Origin: Aureobasidium sp. EXF-3400
Lineage: Eukaryota; Ascomycota; Dothideomycetes; Dothideales; Saccotheciaceae
NCBI GenBank assembly: GCA_024195585.1
Contig: SWBL01000231.1
Coordinates: 19,622-83,621, forward strand
Length of the DNA stretch: 64,000 nucleotides
Direction of reading: 5' to 3'
Below, in pieces: positions 34,876 through 45,738 of this stretch. The notes below the pieces were generated by a model. That model was not told the origin of the DNA and did not search any database. It saw nothing but the letters and a program-made list of their open reading frames with translations. Position 1 is the stretch's first letter, and each line of letters opens with the position of its first letter. The position numbers and the translations under genes were made by a program.

Positions 34876-36410
34876 TCACCACAAGATTCTCACAGAGTTG
34901 ATGATACTTCTCTCGTCGATGCGATCCCCGCTACTTTCCCACCACATAGCACCCCCTAGATTCCGCTGCTTTATATAGTCGACTTTCGCCGATGCGCTAT
35001 ATAGAGTATCATAAGTGACCATCAGCCTGTTCACAGAATCGTAGCTCCAGCATGCAACAGCTTCCTGGTCACAATACTCTACCGCTCCAGGTCTTGGAAG
35101 AGACTAGATGCAAGGATGTGGTCAGCGATGTACTCGAACAGGGAGGCAGGAGCGCAAGATGGGTTTAGGAGCTCATTCTCATACCTTGTAGTCCCAAATT
35201 CCGGCCTCCCAATCATAAGTATCGCCGAATCCTACATACGAGGATCCGGGGCCTGCAGTCTCAGCGAAGATACGCCCGTATAGTGGCATCCCTAAGACTA
35301 TCTTCTGTGACGTGATACCGGCAGACTCGGTATAATAGTCCACTGCTGCTTCGGCATCGAAAGGTGTACTTGCTGTATTGTTCTTCGATGGAAAGATGTT
35401 TGTCTGATGACCTGTTACAGTGGTCCACGATCCTGTAAAGTCATATGCCACGAGGTTCCAGAAATCTACGTAGTGGTCCATCTCGTTGAGTCTCAATTGA
35501 CTGTAATGGGAGGGTCCACAAGATGATGCCACGGTTAGCAAAAACCGTGGAGATTGTGGTAGCTTAGAAGCAAGATCGTCAAGCTCGGCGCGAACTATAC
35601 GGAGTAATGCCACATAGCTTTCCGCATCTAGTTCGTTCTGCGGATACTCCCAATCAATATCTAGACCATCGAACCCAAGGTCGGCGAGTAATGCAACCGC
35701 TGTTTGAGCAAAGTTTTGTCTGCCGTTTTCTGTAGCCAACACACTCCCGATATCGTTCGAGTACTTCGAGCCTCCAATACTGAGTAGAGTTTTCAACTTT
35801 CGATTCTTCTTCTTAAGGAGAAATAGCTGCTTGAGACAGCCATGCAGATTCGTGGTAGGCTCGGCCCATGAGTCGGAAGCAAAATGCTTGTCCGTGTCGG
35901 CTTCCGGATCAGAGAGAGAGACCTTACCATCCTCCGAGCTGATGTTCGCGAACGCATAGAAGACGTGGGTGAGATTTTCGACGGGAAGATCGTATGGCTG
36001 GTAATTTCGACCATATGTAGCCTACGAGTCATCAGCGACGTCAATATAGTAGTCTTGGTGAAAGATACCCAATTGACATAGTATGCTGCCGCACGATAAC
36101 CACCTTTGCTCTGTGAACTACTATTCGATCGTGACGTCGACGCGATGGTATCTCTTGGCAGAGGATATGGTGGAAAATCTCGCCTCGAGGAGGACGTCAC
36201 GGCTGCTTGAGTCGATGTGCATGCAGTTGTCCCGATAATGTTCGGGTTCACCTTCTCAAATCCCTGGAAGGGAGTATTAGTGACTTGAGATGGTTCGTCC
36301 GAACATCCTCCAGTCCCCAGAGCTTTGACGCGATCCTGAGAGACCGAGCTAAGACAGAAGCCTGAAGTCAGAAGTAGAGTAAGGGGTATATTCTCTGTAA
36401 GATACCTCAT
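34876..36410 (-). CDS. secreted GH18 chitinase
   Basis: Three exons: 36410-36069, 36021-35185, 35103-34876; introns of 47 nt (CTGATGAC branch region) and 81 nt; 468 residues in an unbroken frame. The hydrophobic N-terminus (about 1-27, ending SSVSQ) is a signal peptide. A Ser/Thr-rich linker of about 80 residues follows, then the GH18 barrel from GYRAAAYYVNW. Family landmarks: LKTLLSIGG (substrate strand), DGLDIDWEYP (catalytic DxxDxDxE with the acid Glu), YDFTGSW (loop Tyr-Asp), LGMPLYGR, and LGGAMWWESSGD (C-terminal Trp). All catalytic residues are present, so endochitinase activity on chitin is expected outside the cell, as in wall remodelling or mycoparasitism. The linker before the domain is unusual but no binding module is visible. 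Confidence 0.95.
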
Positions 36411-37137
36411 ACCCAAACTCAGTGTGTAGTCATGACGAGGGAGTCAAGCAGGTAGCGGCCGCTTCTTAAGTCACTCACTCGACCTCAATTCACGATATCT
36501 CTGATGGATCTACGTGATATCGTGATTGGAAAACATCATGGACGCCTAAGTACGACGCATCTTGATTGTCGATAACAATGACTAGCTTTGGCAGCGATTT
36601 GTGTGAATCATCTTGTCTACAAGTTGTGCCTTAAATCAGGTATGCTATATGTGCGGAATACAGATCAGGCCTGCTTGGTTCCTTGATGACAACTGTGGTT
36701 TGAGTGCTTGTTGGGTTATATCTGGATGGACCACGTGCACTAATTGTATGATGGCTCGCCCCGGAACTTCCCAGTGATAGGTTCAGGTAGCCTATCGTGG
36801 AGGTACGAGGGGGTACGATCTAAGCCTAACACTTCCTATACCTTGTGTCAAAGAGTGAGAGGTCTGTGATATTTCTTAGAGAGATCAATCAATCATTCTC
36901 TGCATCGTTTCTGGTCATAAACTGCATGTTTTTCTCAGTCTGTGATGTTTGCATCTCAATATGACGTTCTCAATGACATTCCTGAATGATACTGATCTGG
37001 CTTCTTTCCTCCATAGACGATATCAGTACGTACACATATGCACAGGTGTTTGAGGGGTTCCGCCGATGTGTTCTATTCAAGGTAATACTAGATTCACTGC
37101 TGACTGCTTGCTTTTCAAACATCTCGCAGCAGTCACA
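36411..37137. other. intergenic; chitinase promoter region
   Basis: It holds the upstream region of the chitinase gene, including a 9-bp inverted repeat at 36491-36524, and the 3' end of the methyltransferase gene. Confidence 0.55.
36491..36524. promoter_or_regulatory. 9-bp inverted repeat in chitinase promoter
   Basis: CACGATATC (36491-36499) and GATATCGTG (36516-36524) are perfect reverse complements, 16 bp apart, about 80-115 bp upstream of the chitinase ATG. The spacing and symmetry suit a dimeric transcription factor, but no known fungal element is matched. Role is inferred. Confidence 0.3.
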
Positions 37138-38508
37138 TCAAGCTAGTTCAAGTTCGAGTATCGAGTGCGCAGTCCCATCACTGCAGAAGTGCCCGGTGAT
37201 TTGCAAGCCTGCTCCCTTCACTAAATCCTGCCACTTTCTCAAGTCACGTTCTCCAGAATCGAACGCCGCAAACATCGTCATATCCATCCAGGTGGCTTCT
37301 GTCGAATTGGTCCGATCGTACATGACAAGCTCGTGCAACAAGATCTTCGACTTTCCTTTCTGCATGGCTGGCACTATACATCGAAGGATTTCACAAGCTT
37401 CGTCGTCCTTCCAATCGTGGAGGATAGAGTGCAGATAGAAGGCACGAGCTAGCAAAAAGTCAGCAGCTCGTTCGGAGAATGCTCCAGATCTAAAGATAAT
37501 CCCAGGATTGGAGATGAGCCCTACCCTTGACAGTCTGAATCTTGAAGAAGTCGTGCGGCATGATGGTAATGTTAGACTCGACCTTAGCTTGCTCTACGAC
37601 TTTCTCTAGATCCTGCAAGACCAGCCTGCCCGATGCGAGCCTATGTTTTCGTTGGAACGCGTTGATGTCATGACCGATACCCCCACCGATATCGACGACG
37701 ACCACTTCATCGTGCGAGCGACCATCGTCATCCACTAGCAAAGATTCAGTGGGATAGATATCAACCCAACTTTTCGTGGACTCGCTGACTCCTCTCATAC
37801 AGTGGGCAAAGACCATCTCGAGCTTAGGGTTCTTAGACAGGTAATCGAATAACGTGTCATCTGTATCCAATGCTTGAGCGAAGGCTGTAGATCCCGGTGC
37901 CGTGGAAGAAGACGTTCGGTTCTTGTCGACTAGATATGAGGCGAATTCTTCGAACATGGGTGAGTTGATGTGGCGAGAATAGTCAAAGGCTGCGACTTGA
38001 TCGGCTTGCGCGAGAGACTTTGTGAAGTCGGTCAAGGCATATTCTTCTCGACCATGACTGATAAGGAGACCATTCGCTGCCAGATTGCGTAGCAAGCGAT
38101 CTGCGGCAGGGGTTAGCTCCCGTTCGGTACGTTCATGTGTGAGAAGCTGGTCTACTTAACGATACTCGGTCACAACCGACTAAGACACTTAGACTCTGGG
38201 AGTCTCGCATAACATCTCCTGCTTCTATCCATTTCTGAAATGCCCCAAGCTCAATCAATGCATGAATGCATGCTTTCACTGAGGGCTAGAAAGTACCAAC
38301 AACGGAGTCAGATGGTAGGTCATCGTCGGATTAGGGTTTCACTCACCTCCTGCCAGACAATTCTTTTGGTCGTGTCCCATGGGGTCTCGAGATTTCGATT
38401 TAGAACCGTGATAGCTGTCTTCAGTTCGTGTCTCTGCTCTTTAGAGAGATCCTGTATGCTGGTTTCGTCCATAGCTTTCAAAAGTAGCGACAGATCCATG
38501 ACGGACAT
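37138..38508 (-). CDS. SAM-dependent O-methyltransferase (fungal family 2, plant-COMT-like)
   Basis: Four exons: 38508-38347, 38285-38195, 38154-37525, 37448-37138; total 397 residues, the usual family length. The second intron is only 40 nt and its exact donor is the least certain junction. An N-terminal helical dimerisation region (WQE joined to PSVKACIHALIELGAF) is followed by a winged-helix part (AADRLLRNLAANGLL). The catalytic domain has VVDIGGGIGHD (SAM-binding glycine loop), LVLQDLE (acidic ribose contact), MPHDFF, the general-base region HSILHDW, and KILLHE. The methyl acceptor is unknown; relatives act on phenolic polyketides. No polyketide synthase is nearby, so no cluster is implied. 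Confidence 0.93.
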
Positions 38509-41288
38509 TGTATCTTTCGGAAGTCTTGGGTTCAGAAAGTCTCAAGATACGCAGAAAGGTTCAAAACACTTTACTGATTCCGAGAAGCGGCTTTAGTATG
38601 TCCAGGTCGCCAGATAAATCGTGGGGACATCCCATTGTATCCTTGAACTTCCTGCCAGAAATTCGTCTTTAGCATACGCGATCACTTCTTTCTGGTCATA
38701 CAGTGGATTCGTTCACCGAAGATTACAGATTGGAGCTGTCACTAACGAGACTCAAGTCAAGCGAGATCACAAGAGTTGCCGACCCTGCGTTCAGTCCATC
38801 TGGTATTCTTGGGTTCGATGGTAATTTATCCTTGGGACGTGAAGTGTAAGTGAAACCATAAATATTGGGTCACGACTTGACAGGACAAGCGAGAGCGTCA
38901 TCTGCAGGTTCTGAGATAAGTGATAGACAGGGATTAGGTCGTAAAGGAAGTTTGCTCTCAGAAGCCGCAATGTCTAGGTCTATTTCCAGACCAAACAATG
39001 GGATGACTTGAAGGAACGCTGTCTCCCTATATTGGAATTTCTCGGCAACACATTACAGTCACATCGGGCTGAATGGCTCTGCAAATAAGAAGTTGGCTAT
39101 ATCACTCGGTACCATTGGGGACTTGTACCAGCCTTTGTATTGAACTTACAAACTGGCTTTCGTGAAAGCAGTGACTCCGCGCACGGAAAGGACATGCACC
39201 TTATTTGTGACCAAGTGTCATGAAACTGTAATCATGGCGGGATCCAAGTATGAATCCACCCTGCTCGGTCCGACTTGTTCTTCTCAAGCTATCTGACAAA
39301 CCTAACGGGTATGGGCTGACCATGGTGGTTTTATTTTCCAGACCATGACAACAGGGTCTTGGGGAAGCAAAGAGATATTCTGGATGTCCAGCTGATTACT
39401 AAACATCTTCCATCCAACATATAGCTGCGATGAGTGTCTTCAACCTTGTCGAAACGTTGGGGGGTGTGAGCTGGATAGACAAGGGTATGTTCCCTTGCCG
39501 TGTCGTCTCTCGGCCAGTCGAACGCTGCTCGAAACCCTCTACCTCGCAGAACAATCCTGTCTTCCTGGAGACGTCTTTTCATTGACAAGAAGAGTGGAAA
39601 CACTGATAATGGAAAGCCGGAGAATAAGGTCGGCGCTGGAAGATGAGCCAAGAAGACGGAAACTCCGAAGTTGGGGGTGGCGGAATCCATGCTGTGTCAG
39701 AATCATGGTTTCCGGATGCGCCAAGCCTATCAGAGGCCCACGCCACCTATGCGTTAAGCAGTTGCTCGGGCTTTCCTCTTTATCCCATCCAGTACCTGGT
39801 CGAGCAACACCGCTGGCTTTGACCATCGCCACTGTATTGGATCACTTCAGCAATCGATTTATGAGCTGTGATCACCGTGTTAGGTGCTTTACGCCGCTCG
39901 ATCAACGGCATCAGGCGAAGCTGCCTTTTGCAGCTCGAATCCGCACACGACAGACTACAGCGTAGGACAGTAAGTATCTACTCACACATACTGCAGAGAC
40001 CGTACAGCCTCCGACCAACGACGATACCAAGTGCCATTGTGCGAACGCCTACTCTTCCTTCCCTATCGAAGATCGAGTAGCCTTTAGCTCGCACCATCGC
40101 GTCGCTTCCAATCGTCACGCTATGGACCACAAGGGAGAAGCGTATCTCACGCACGATGCGTTTCCTGTTCGACTGTGGCACCTCCATATGCATACGACCT
40201 CACATGCACGATCTCCATACCACATTCACCTCCGTCTTGTCACAATCGTCTCGCGCCCATGATTGGACCGCGCAATAACCATCGGCGCTCCGTCGCTTGC
40301 TCACGCGTATCATCATCCTTCCATCTCGCGCATCGGCTATCACCATCACCTCAAGCCCTCAGTCATCTGCTGGTGACTTCGAACACAGAATCTGTCTCTT
40401 TCGCGATGGAGACATCGTCATGCACCATCATCCATGCATCGAATCATGGTCGCCTTGAACAGCGTCTCGACCTCTCAAAGCCCTCAAGACACAAGCTAAT
40501 CCGTCTCATTGACTCTCATCGACACTATTCCTGATCCCCCAAGAACATCAAATAGTGCAGATGTGATGAACGGAAGTAGACAGTACTCCACACTCCAAAT
40601 AGCTATTCGCCTGACAATAATGCAGTAACTGCCACGGCATGGAGCGAGCAGCGGTTCCGTCGACAGGCGTATTGATCATCACCAAACAATACTTAAAACC
40701 TAGATCAAGCACTGTGGAGATTGACCACCATATTCACAACAGAAAGATGAGAGGTTACTCTGAGATGACCTAGCCTCTGCTATACAACCAAAGGGCCTTG
40801 ATTGTACTTATGTGAGGGGGCAAGATGTTTACTTAGATAATCGCCATCCACTCAGGACATCACGGCCGCTGTGAGCATAACGGTAAGGCTTTTGGCCATC
40901 GAATTGTTATATGTCAACCGACCACAAAACTTGGTAGTGAATCTAGCGAGGTACGTTCGATAATTTCTTGTCGCTTCATCGTCTCAAGCAGAACACCAGG
41001 AAAAATCATTTGGCCTCAAGAAAAGAAGCAAACTTATGAGCTAATCTCGTTTCAACTAATATTTTGACCGGCTCATCTAGCTAGTAGAGATTGTGAGCCA
41101 CGAGCCGGCATCACAGATGTGATTTGGTGCTTGTAACTCTTACAGCGATTTGACAGGGTTACCCTGTCGTCCAGTCATTTCAGCTGAGTGATCGGGCCGT
41201 GACGGGAGTCGAGAGACACTGCGAGCAGTGAATACGACATTGGTATTATGAGTGGCCCGCTGAGCGCTTTGATACTAGTGTCCGAAGA
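38509..41288. other. 2.8-kb gene-poor stretch
   Basis: Frames of up to about 155 codons (39331-39690 minus, 39495-39965 plus) overlap each other in three frames and show no motif, so none was called. No mobile-element features seen. Confidence 0.5.
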
Positions 41289-41612
41289 ATGGCTGACCAA
41301 TTTAATTTCGTTGCAGCCGAACTTGCGCGATTGGCGGAGAAATGTTCTGCAGTCTCACCTCGCGCTTCAATCCACCCACTTGTTTGCGCGGTCAGCCAAG
41401 CTCTCACACCGACCACATCTACATATTCACTTGGAGCAGAGAAGAAGGTGTACGAGAAGCATTTTTGTCATACGGCCGAGACACCAGTTCAATTAGATCT
41501 CGAGGTTTCCAAACAAGATGATCAGTTCGAAGCCGCCTCCGCGTACGTGCGGCGACCACGATCGCCAAGACCAAGTGTGGCTGTGCAACTTACGTGCCCA
41601 TCAATAAGCTGA
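41289..41612 (+). CDS. hypothetical small protein or gene fragment (weak)
   Basis: A 107-residue frame from ATG 41289 in good context. The N-terminus (ADQFNFVAAELARLAEK) is amphipathic helix; the rest is Pro/Ser-rich with an acidic stretch. No family recognised. It lies directly before a tandem-repeat region and could be the remaining part of a larger gene. Confidence 0.35.
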   Translation: MADQFNFVAAELARLAEKCSAVSPRASIHPLVCAVSQALTPTTSTYSLGAEKKVYEKHFCHTAETPVQLDLEVSKQDDQFEAASAYVRRPRSPRPSVAVQLTCPSIS

Positions 41613-41716
41613 TTGATCGGTCAGTGTGGCGTTGGAGCTGCTCAGTGTACCCACATCGACTTGTAAATGCTACTTGGCAAGCGGAGTTCACTGACCGAGG
41701 TCCCCGACTGAATTGG

Positions 41717-41782
41717 GATTCATCTGAGATCCATCCTGGATGCATCCTAGATTCATCCTAGATTCATCCTAGCTTCATCCTC
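41717..41782. repeat. six-unit degenerate 11-bp tandem repeat
   Basis: Units follow GATTCATCCTA; units 4 and 5 are identical, and the others differ at one to three positions. The array is followed at once by an AT-rich segment (41783-41815). Confidence 0.85.
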
Positions 41783-41856
41783 GATTTTTTAAAAATTTGT
41801 TAAATTGAAACCGCATATAGAATCGCACCTCGCCATACGAGAGAACATTTTAATAG

Positions 41857-41879
41857 CCCCCCTCGGGGGGTTGGGGGGG
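41857..41879. repeat. C6-G6-G7 homopolymer block
   Basis: CCCCCC, TC, GGGGGG, TT and GGGGGGG in direct succession form a potential short GC hairpin inside an otherwise AT-rich segment. The composition differs sharply from all surrounding DNA. Confidence 0.85.
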
Positions 41880-42835
41880 AAGAAAGGTCGTTATGGTATG
41901 AGGAATTTAAAAACGCCAAGTTTTCAATTGTTCACCGCGCCAGGTTGCGCCACACTGACCAGCTCGAGACCCACACTGACCGATGTACATGCTCCCCATC
42001 AATGTGCCGCATTTGGAAGTGTTGGACCGGTAAGCGGTACGTCGGTATTGAGTTGAACAAATGACATCGGATGCTTTACACATATGCGCTGCCGCCCCAT
42101 CCGGCAGGCCATGCTGTCGAATTCGCTTATCGAAACATCATCCACGCTTTGCGGCGTCAATCATTCAACTTTACGCACCTTGACATGTCAAACTCAACAG
42201 ATGACAGCTTCGGGTGCGTGGTGGGACCAGAAGCTTGGCACGTACAATTCGTAACCAGTTCGAGGTATTGATCTATTGCTGTCAGGCCGAACTGAATTAG
42301 CTGGATTTGTTGCTTGCGACGTGCTCATTTGATCTTCTTGGTATCTAGGCACAAATGGAAACATGCTGACAAGACTACTGCACTGATTCATCGTCACCTT
42401 TCGCAATGCAAGCGTTGCGTGCGGTCCAACTGCAGCTCGCTTTGAAAAAGCTTGAGTACACTCTTGCTGGTCTTGATGATGATGTGGACTGCTAACGGCA
42501 TCCGTCACCGCTCTATCCAACCAAGACACCGGAGTCACAGTCATTGACCTGACACCGATCGAACTTCGGACATTGCCGCTCCAGTAGCCTGATAAGCTTT
42601 GGATAATGGCTAGCAATGCTGACACGCAGGGCAAAGATCGGGACATTGCAATTAACCAAGATCACGCAAGTCGTTAGGCGAACATACAATATTAGACCAA
42701 TCACGCAGGATAGGTAAACGTATTTTATTCCATGGGAGATGAGTCTCCATACGTAAGATAATTCACGAGCGCATCCGCTTAAGGGTCACGTCGAACAAAA
42801 GGAGTTCTATCCTTAGTCGAGAGCAAGACTATAGA

Positions 42836-42891
42836 CACCACAACACCACAACACCACAACACCACAACACCACAACACCACAACACCACAA
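42836..42891. repeat. seven perfect copies of an 8-bp repeat in a 5' leader
   Basis: CACCACAA repeated seven times without a mismatch, ending 14 bp before the ATG of the gene at 42906. It would lie in the leader or core promoter. Perfect copies suggest recent expansion. Confidence 0.95.
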
Positions 42892-42905
42892 CACACAACA
42901 ACCTG

Positions 42906-43988
42906 ATGATCGCAAGCAACGATCCGGATGTACCGCTTTTCCTGTTCCCGATCGAGGATGTCTCTGACCAAGAGGTGAAAGTACTCGACTCTGCGGAAAA
43001 GTTCGAAAATGATGCCGGAAGTCGTTCGACCGAAAAGTCAACGTTAGGTGAACTCAAGGCACTTGAAGCGGAAACACACGCCCGAGAGCTTGTCAAGAAC
43101 CTGATTTCGTTTCGCTCATCAATGAGTCGCCTAGGCTGCGTGTTTGGGGATTATGCGACGCGTCCGAATTTCTGGTTTGCCGCCATGTGTTTCGGGAACT
43201 GGCTTGCTCTAAACTCTTGTATCCTCAGAGGCTCCTGGGCATGCCCCAGTGAAACTAGAGATGGACTCAGAGATTTTCTGACACAAAAGGGTCTGAACTA
43301 TCGGACCTTGTATATGTTGGCACAAAATCACAACAGCCATGTTCGAGTTGGAGAAAGTGTCTACCAGATATTCCAAAGGGCAGAGGTCGAGCGCCAACGC
43401 TTCGAAACAGCATATAATGCACTGCACAAACTGGATGGCTCAAAGATTATCGGAACTCCAGGATTCAGAAGCTTCTGTCAAGGTGCTCATCATTTGCTGC
43501 ACCCCAACTCCTTGGATGACCATCCTTGCTCGGAACATGGTTCTTGCTCGGAGCCGGTCCACTTGTTAGGGAGTCTTGATCGTATCGCGACTCTTCTGGA
43601 TCATGTTGTCGAAGCAGGGAAGAATGAACCCGAAATGATGTCAAATTTAAAAGAACAATTTGACAACAGCTCCTCTAGATCTTGCAGATTGGATCGAGAT
43701 CTGGCGCAACTGGAAATTATTCGGCATACAATCAACATACAGCGCCTGAGTGACAATTCGCAAGACAGTCTGATCAGCATCAAGATTGACGACTTAGAGC
43801 GAAGCCGGAGATATGAAAAGTGCCTTAGGCAAGGGATGATGTCATGTCTTTTAGGCGTCCCCGAGACAAGTTTCGAGGAATTTGGCGATATTTTCGAGGT
43901 CAACGAAAGCAACAGAAGAAGGAATTTGATCTCTCGAGACCTTCGAATGTTCCGAAAGTGGACTAGTGTGACACAGGTCTGGGCTTAG
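42906..43988 (+). CDS. orphan-family protein B (paralogue of the 7457-8455 gene)
   Basis: A single-exon frame of 360 residues from ATG 42906, with no recognised domain. It is soluble and mainly helical, with a Ser/Asp-rich N-terminus of about 50 residues. It shares the motif order of the 332-residue protein at 7457-8455: HARELVKNL (about 58-66), FGNW (96-99), the RQR-containing helix (156-173), HHLLHP (195-200), a charged Leu-rich region (220-275), and SFEEFGDIF (322-330). Overall identity is low, so the relationship is inferred from collinear motifs. A perfect octanucleotide repeat sits in its leader. Function is unknown. Confidence 0.7.
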   Translation: MIASNDPDVPLFLFPIEDVSDQEVKVLDSAEKFENDAGSRSTEKSTLGELKALEAETHARELVKNLISFRSSMSRLGCVFGDYATRPNFWFAAMCFGNWLALNSCILRGSWACPSETRDGLRDFLTQKGLNYRTLYMLAQNHNSHVRVGESVYQIFQRAEVERQRFETAYNALHKLDGSKIIGTPGFRSFCQGAHHLLHPNSLDDHPCSEHGSCSEPVHLLGSLDRIATLLDHVVEAGKNEPEMMSNLKEQFDNSSSRSCRLDRDLAQLEIIRHTINIQRLSDNSQDSLISIKIDDLERSRRYEKCLRQGMMSCLLGVPETSFEEFGDIFEVNESNRRRNLISRDLRMFRKWTSVTQVWA

Positions 43989-44233
43989 TGACAAGTGCTT
44001 TGACGAACACACTTGTTGCGTAGAGTCAGGCTTCCTGGACATGGGGTTCAGCCCAAAATAGTTCGACCATATCTAGCAAAAAATGCTATTGATTGAGCGT
44101 ATAAAGTGCAATCTGGTCCTCTTTGAAAGCAAAAGTCGGAATCACTTCGACAGTCTGTATCATGGTAAGACGCAAGGCAACAATCCTTTTGCTTGTACGA
44201 GACACAATAATATCTCGCCTTAGAGAGGGGTTA

Positions 44234-44679
44234 TCATTTTGCTAAAGTTCGGGCAGTCTGTGTTTCCTTTCCCCTCAAGCTCTCTGTAGTTTCGATGTCC
44301 TCTAGCATCGATCTCAGGATCGATTCGAACTCTCCAATAAGACGCCTATCTTCTGCATTGTTGCCATTGGGCAAACTTGTTATTTTTGCAATTTCCTTCT
44401 CCACAAAGTCGTAAGATTGCGATAGATCCTTGGGCAACAACGATTCGAACATCTTGGATCTCACAAGACCATCGAGCCTTTTCCAGTCAATCTCTAGGGT
44501 AGCTAGATAATCGTGAACAATTGTCCGTAGCTTGGGCGACGCGTGTCAACTCACCCTCACATGAGGTCCGCATCTTTGATCGGGATAGGCCCTCCACTAA
44601 CGACGATGGGCAGCAATTATGCAGGTAATCAGTATGAATGAGTGAACAAGATCACCTGTCGCAGTTCTGGCAGCAACAT
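44234..44679 (-). CDS. hypothetical small multi-exon protein (weak)
   Basis: The last exon is well protein-like: from about 44530 down to 44234 it encodes charged helices (EIDWKRLDGLV, FVEKEIAKI, FESILRSMLEDIE) ending in a stop at 44234. Upstream, ATG 44679 opens a short exon with donor GTGATC and acceptor TTAG (about 44655-44598). The middle junction, near 44560-44500, could not be fixed; candidate introns are very short. No family recognised. Confidence 0.35.
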
Positions 44680-45738
44680 TTGGTATTAGGTAGATCCAAT
44701 AAAGACTGTGGATCTTCGACAATGCAAAAACCGTGGTGCTATCTTGATTGGAGTCAGCTCACTTTTCATAGTCCATTGACCAGATGAGTCGTCTTGGAAG
44801 ACTGAGTGGCAAATACCTAAGTCCTGTATTTTGCTGGAGCAGAACTATGTATATCGACGAAGAAAAGAACACTGCACATCACCTACATGCTTAAGCACAC
44901 CTGTCGAGTTACGTTGCAGAATCGCTTTGTAACTTTTCGCTTTGAGTTTCTCACTCACAAATCGCATCAGCATACCCATGTCTTCAGATGTTTCAAACAT
45001 GCCTGCTTCGTCTCCGCTTTGGTGATGGCCATATCTCAGGCTCGAGTCACACTGGCCGGCATGCTCAAATGATTCGACAAGCCCTTTACCACTTAGAACG
45101 CCACGTCCACGTCTCGTATGTCTCAGGTGGGTGGCGAAAATAGATTACATTCAGAGGCGCTGTAAATTAGTTCATGTGCTCAGAACAGCCTCGCTTTGTA
45201 GATCGGCTTGGAGCTAGCATGTGTGCGGGGAATGAGCTTCACATGCACCGAGATGCATGTTACTTTGCTGCTCGTTCCTTACACCTGTAGCCACAGACTT
45301 GACTAGTCGTGACCGCTAGACGTGATTGTGCCTCGATCGTTACAAATACGCGGCGTCGAGGTCAGTCACGAGTGCCGCCTGAGCATGACTCGTTGCCAAA
45401 GAATTTTCAAGAACAGCGTATTCTTGAATGTCGCATGAGCGATACCTCAGTTAGGCTGGAGTAGTTCGTTTACTAACCAGCACAACCATAATCTTGCCAG
45501 ATTGACTGAAGCTCCAAAGTTGAAAATATGGTCAATGAATTTGGTACGAGAGTCGCCACTGCCAAAGGCAGGAATTGAGAGGTTTTTTCGTCACAGACGC
45601 TAGCCACGAGCGTGCCACTGAATGAAGTCTATACCTCCCAGGCGGGTGAAGAAGTTCTCCTACACAATCAGGCGTACTATCTCCACTAACATGACCCACA
45701 GTCATTTTGCAGTCATAACGGTAGCCCTCCCAACATAC
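44680..45738. other. intergenic, nothing recognised
   Basis: Frames under 65 codons only. It includes the 3' flank of the glucanase gene. Confidence 0.55.

Larger units (their letters stand above)
41613..42905. other. repeat-bearing intergenic stretch
   Basis: It contains an 11-bp tandem array, an AT-rich segment, a C-run/G-run block and, at its right end, an 8-bp tandem array. No gene supported; the 150-codon minus frame at 42194-42646 has no motif. Confidence 0.6.

Noticed and set aside
36986..37438. 150-codon plus-strand frame
   Set aside because: It lies antisense to the last methyltransferase exon, which has clear catalytic motifs.
34876..38508. Secondary-metabolite cluster around the methyltransferase
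   Set aside because: The only neighbour is a chitinase; no polyketide, peptide or terpene synthase, P450 or cluster regulator is in the window.
39331..39965. Overlapping frames on both strands around 39.3-40.0 kb
   Set aside because: Three mutually exclusive frames of similar length with no motif or splice evidence.
42779..43096. Minus frame rich in Cys, Val and Trp
   Set aside because: Its composition is produced by translating the octanucleotide repeat and the complement of a real gene.
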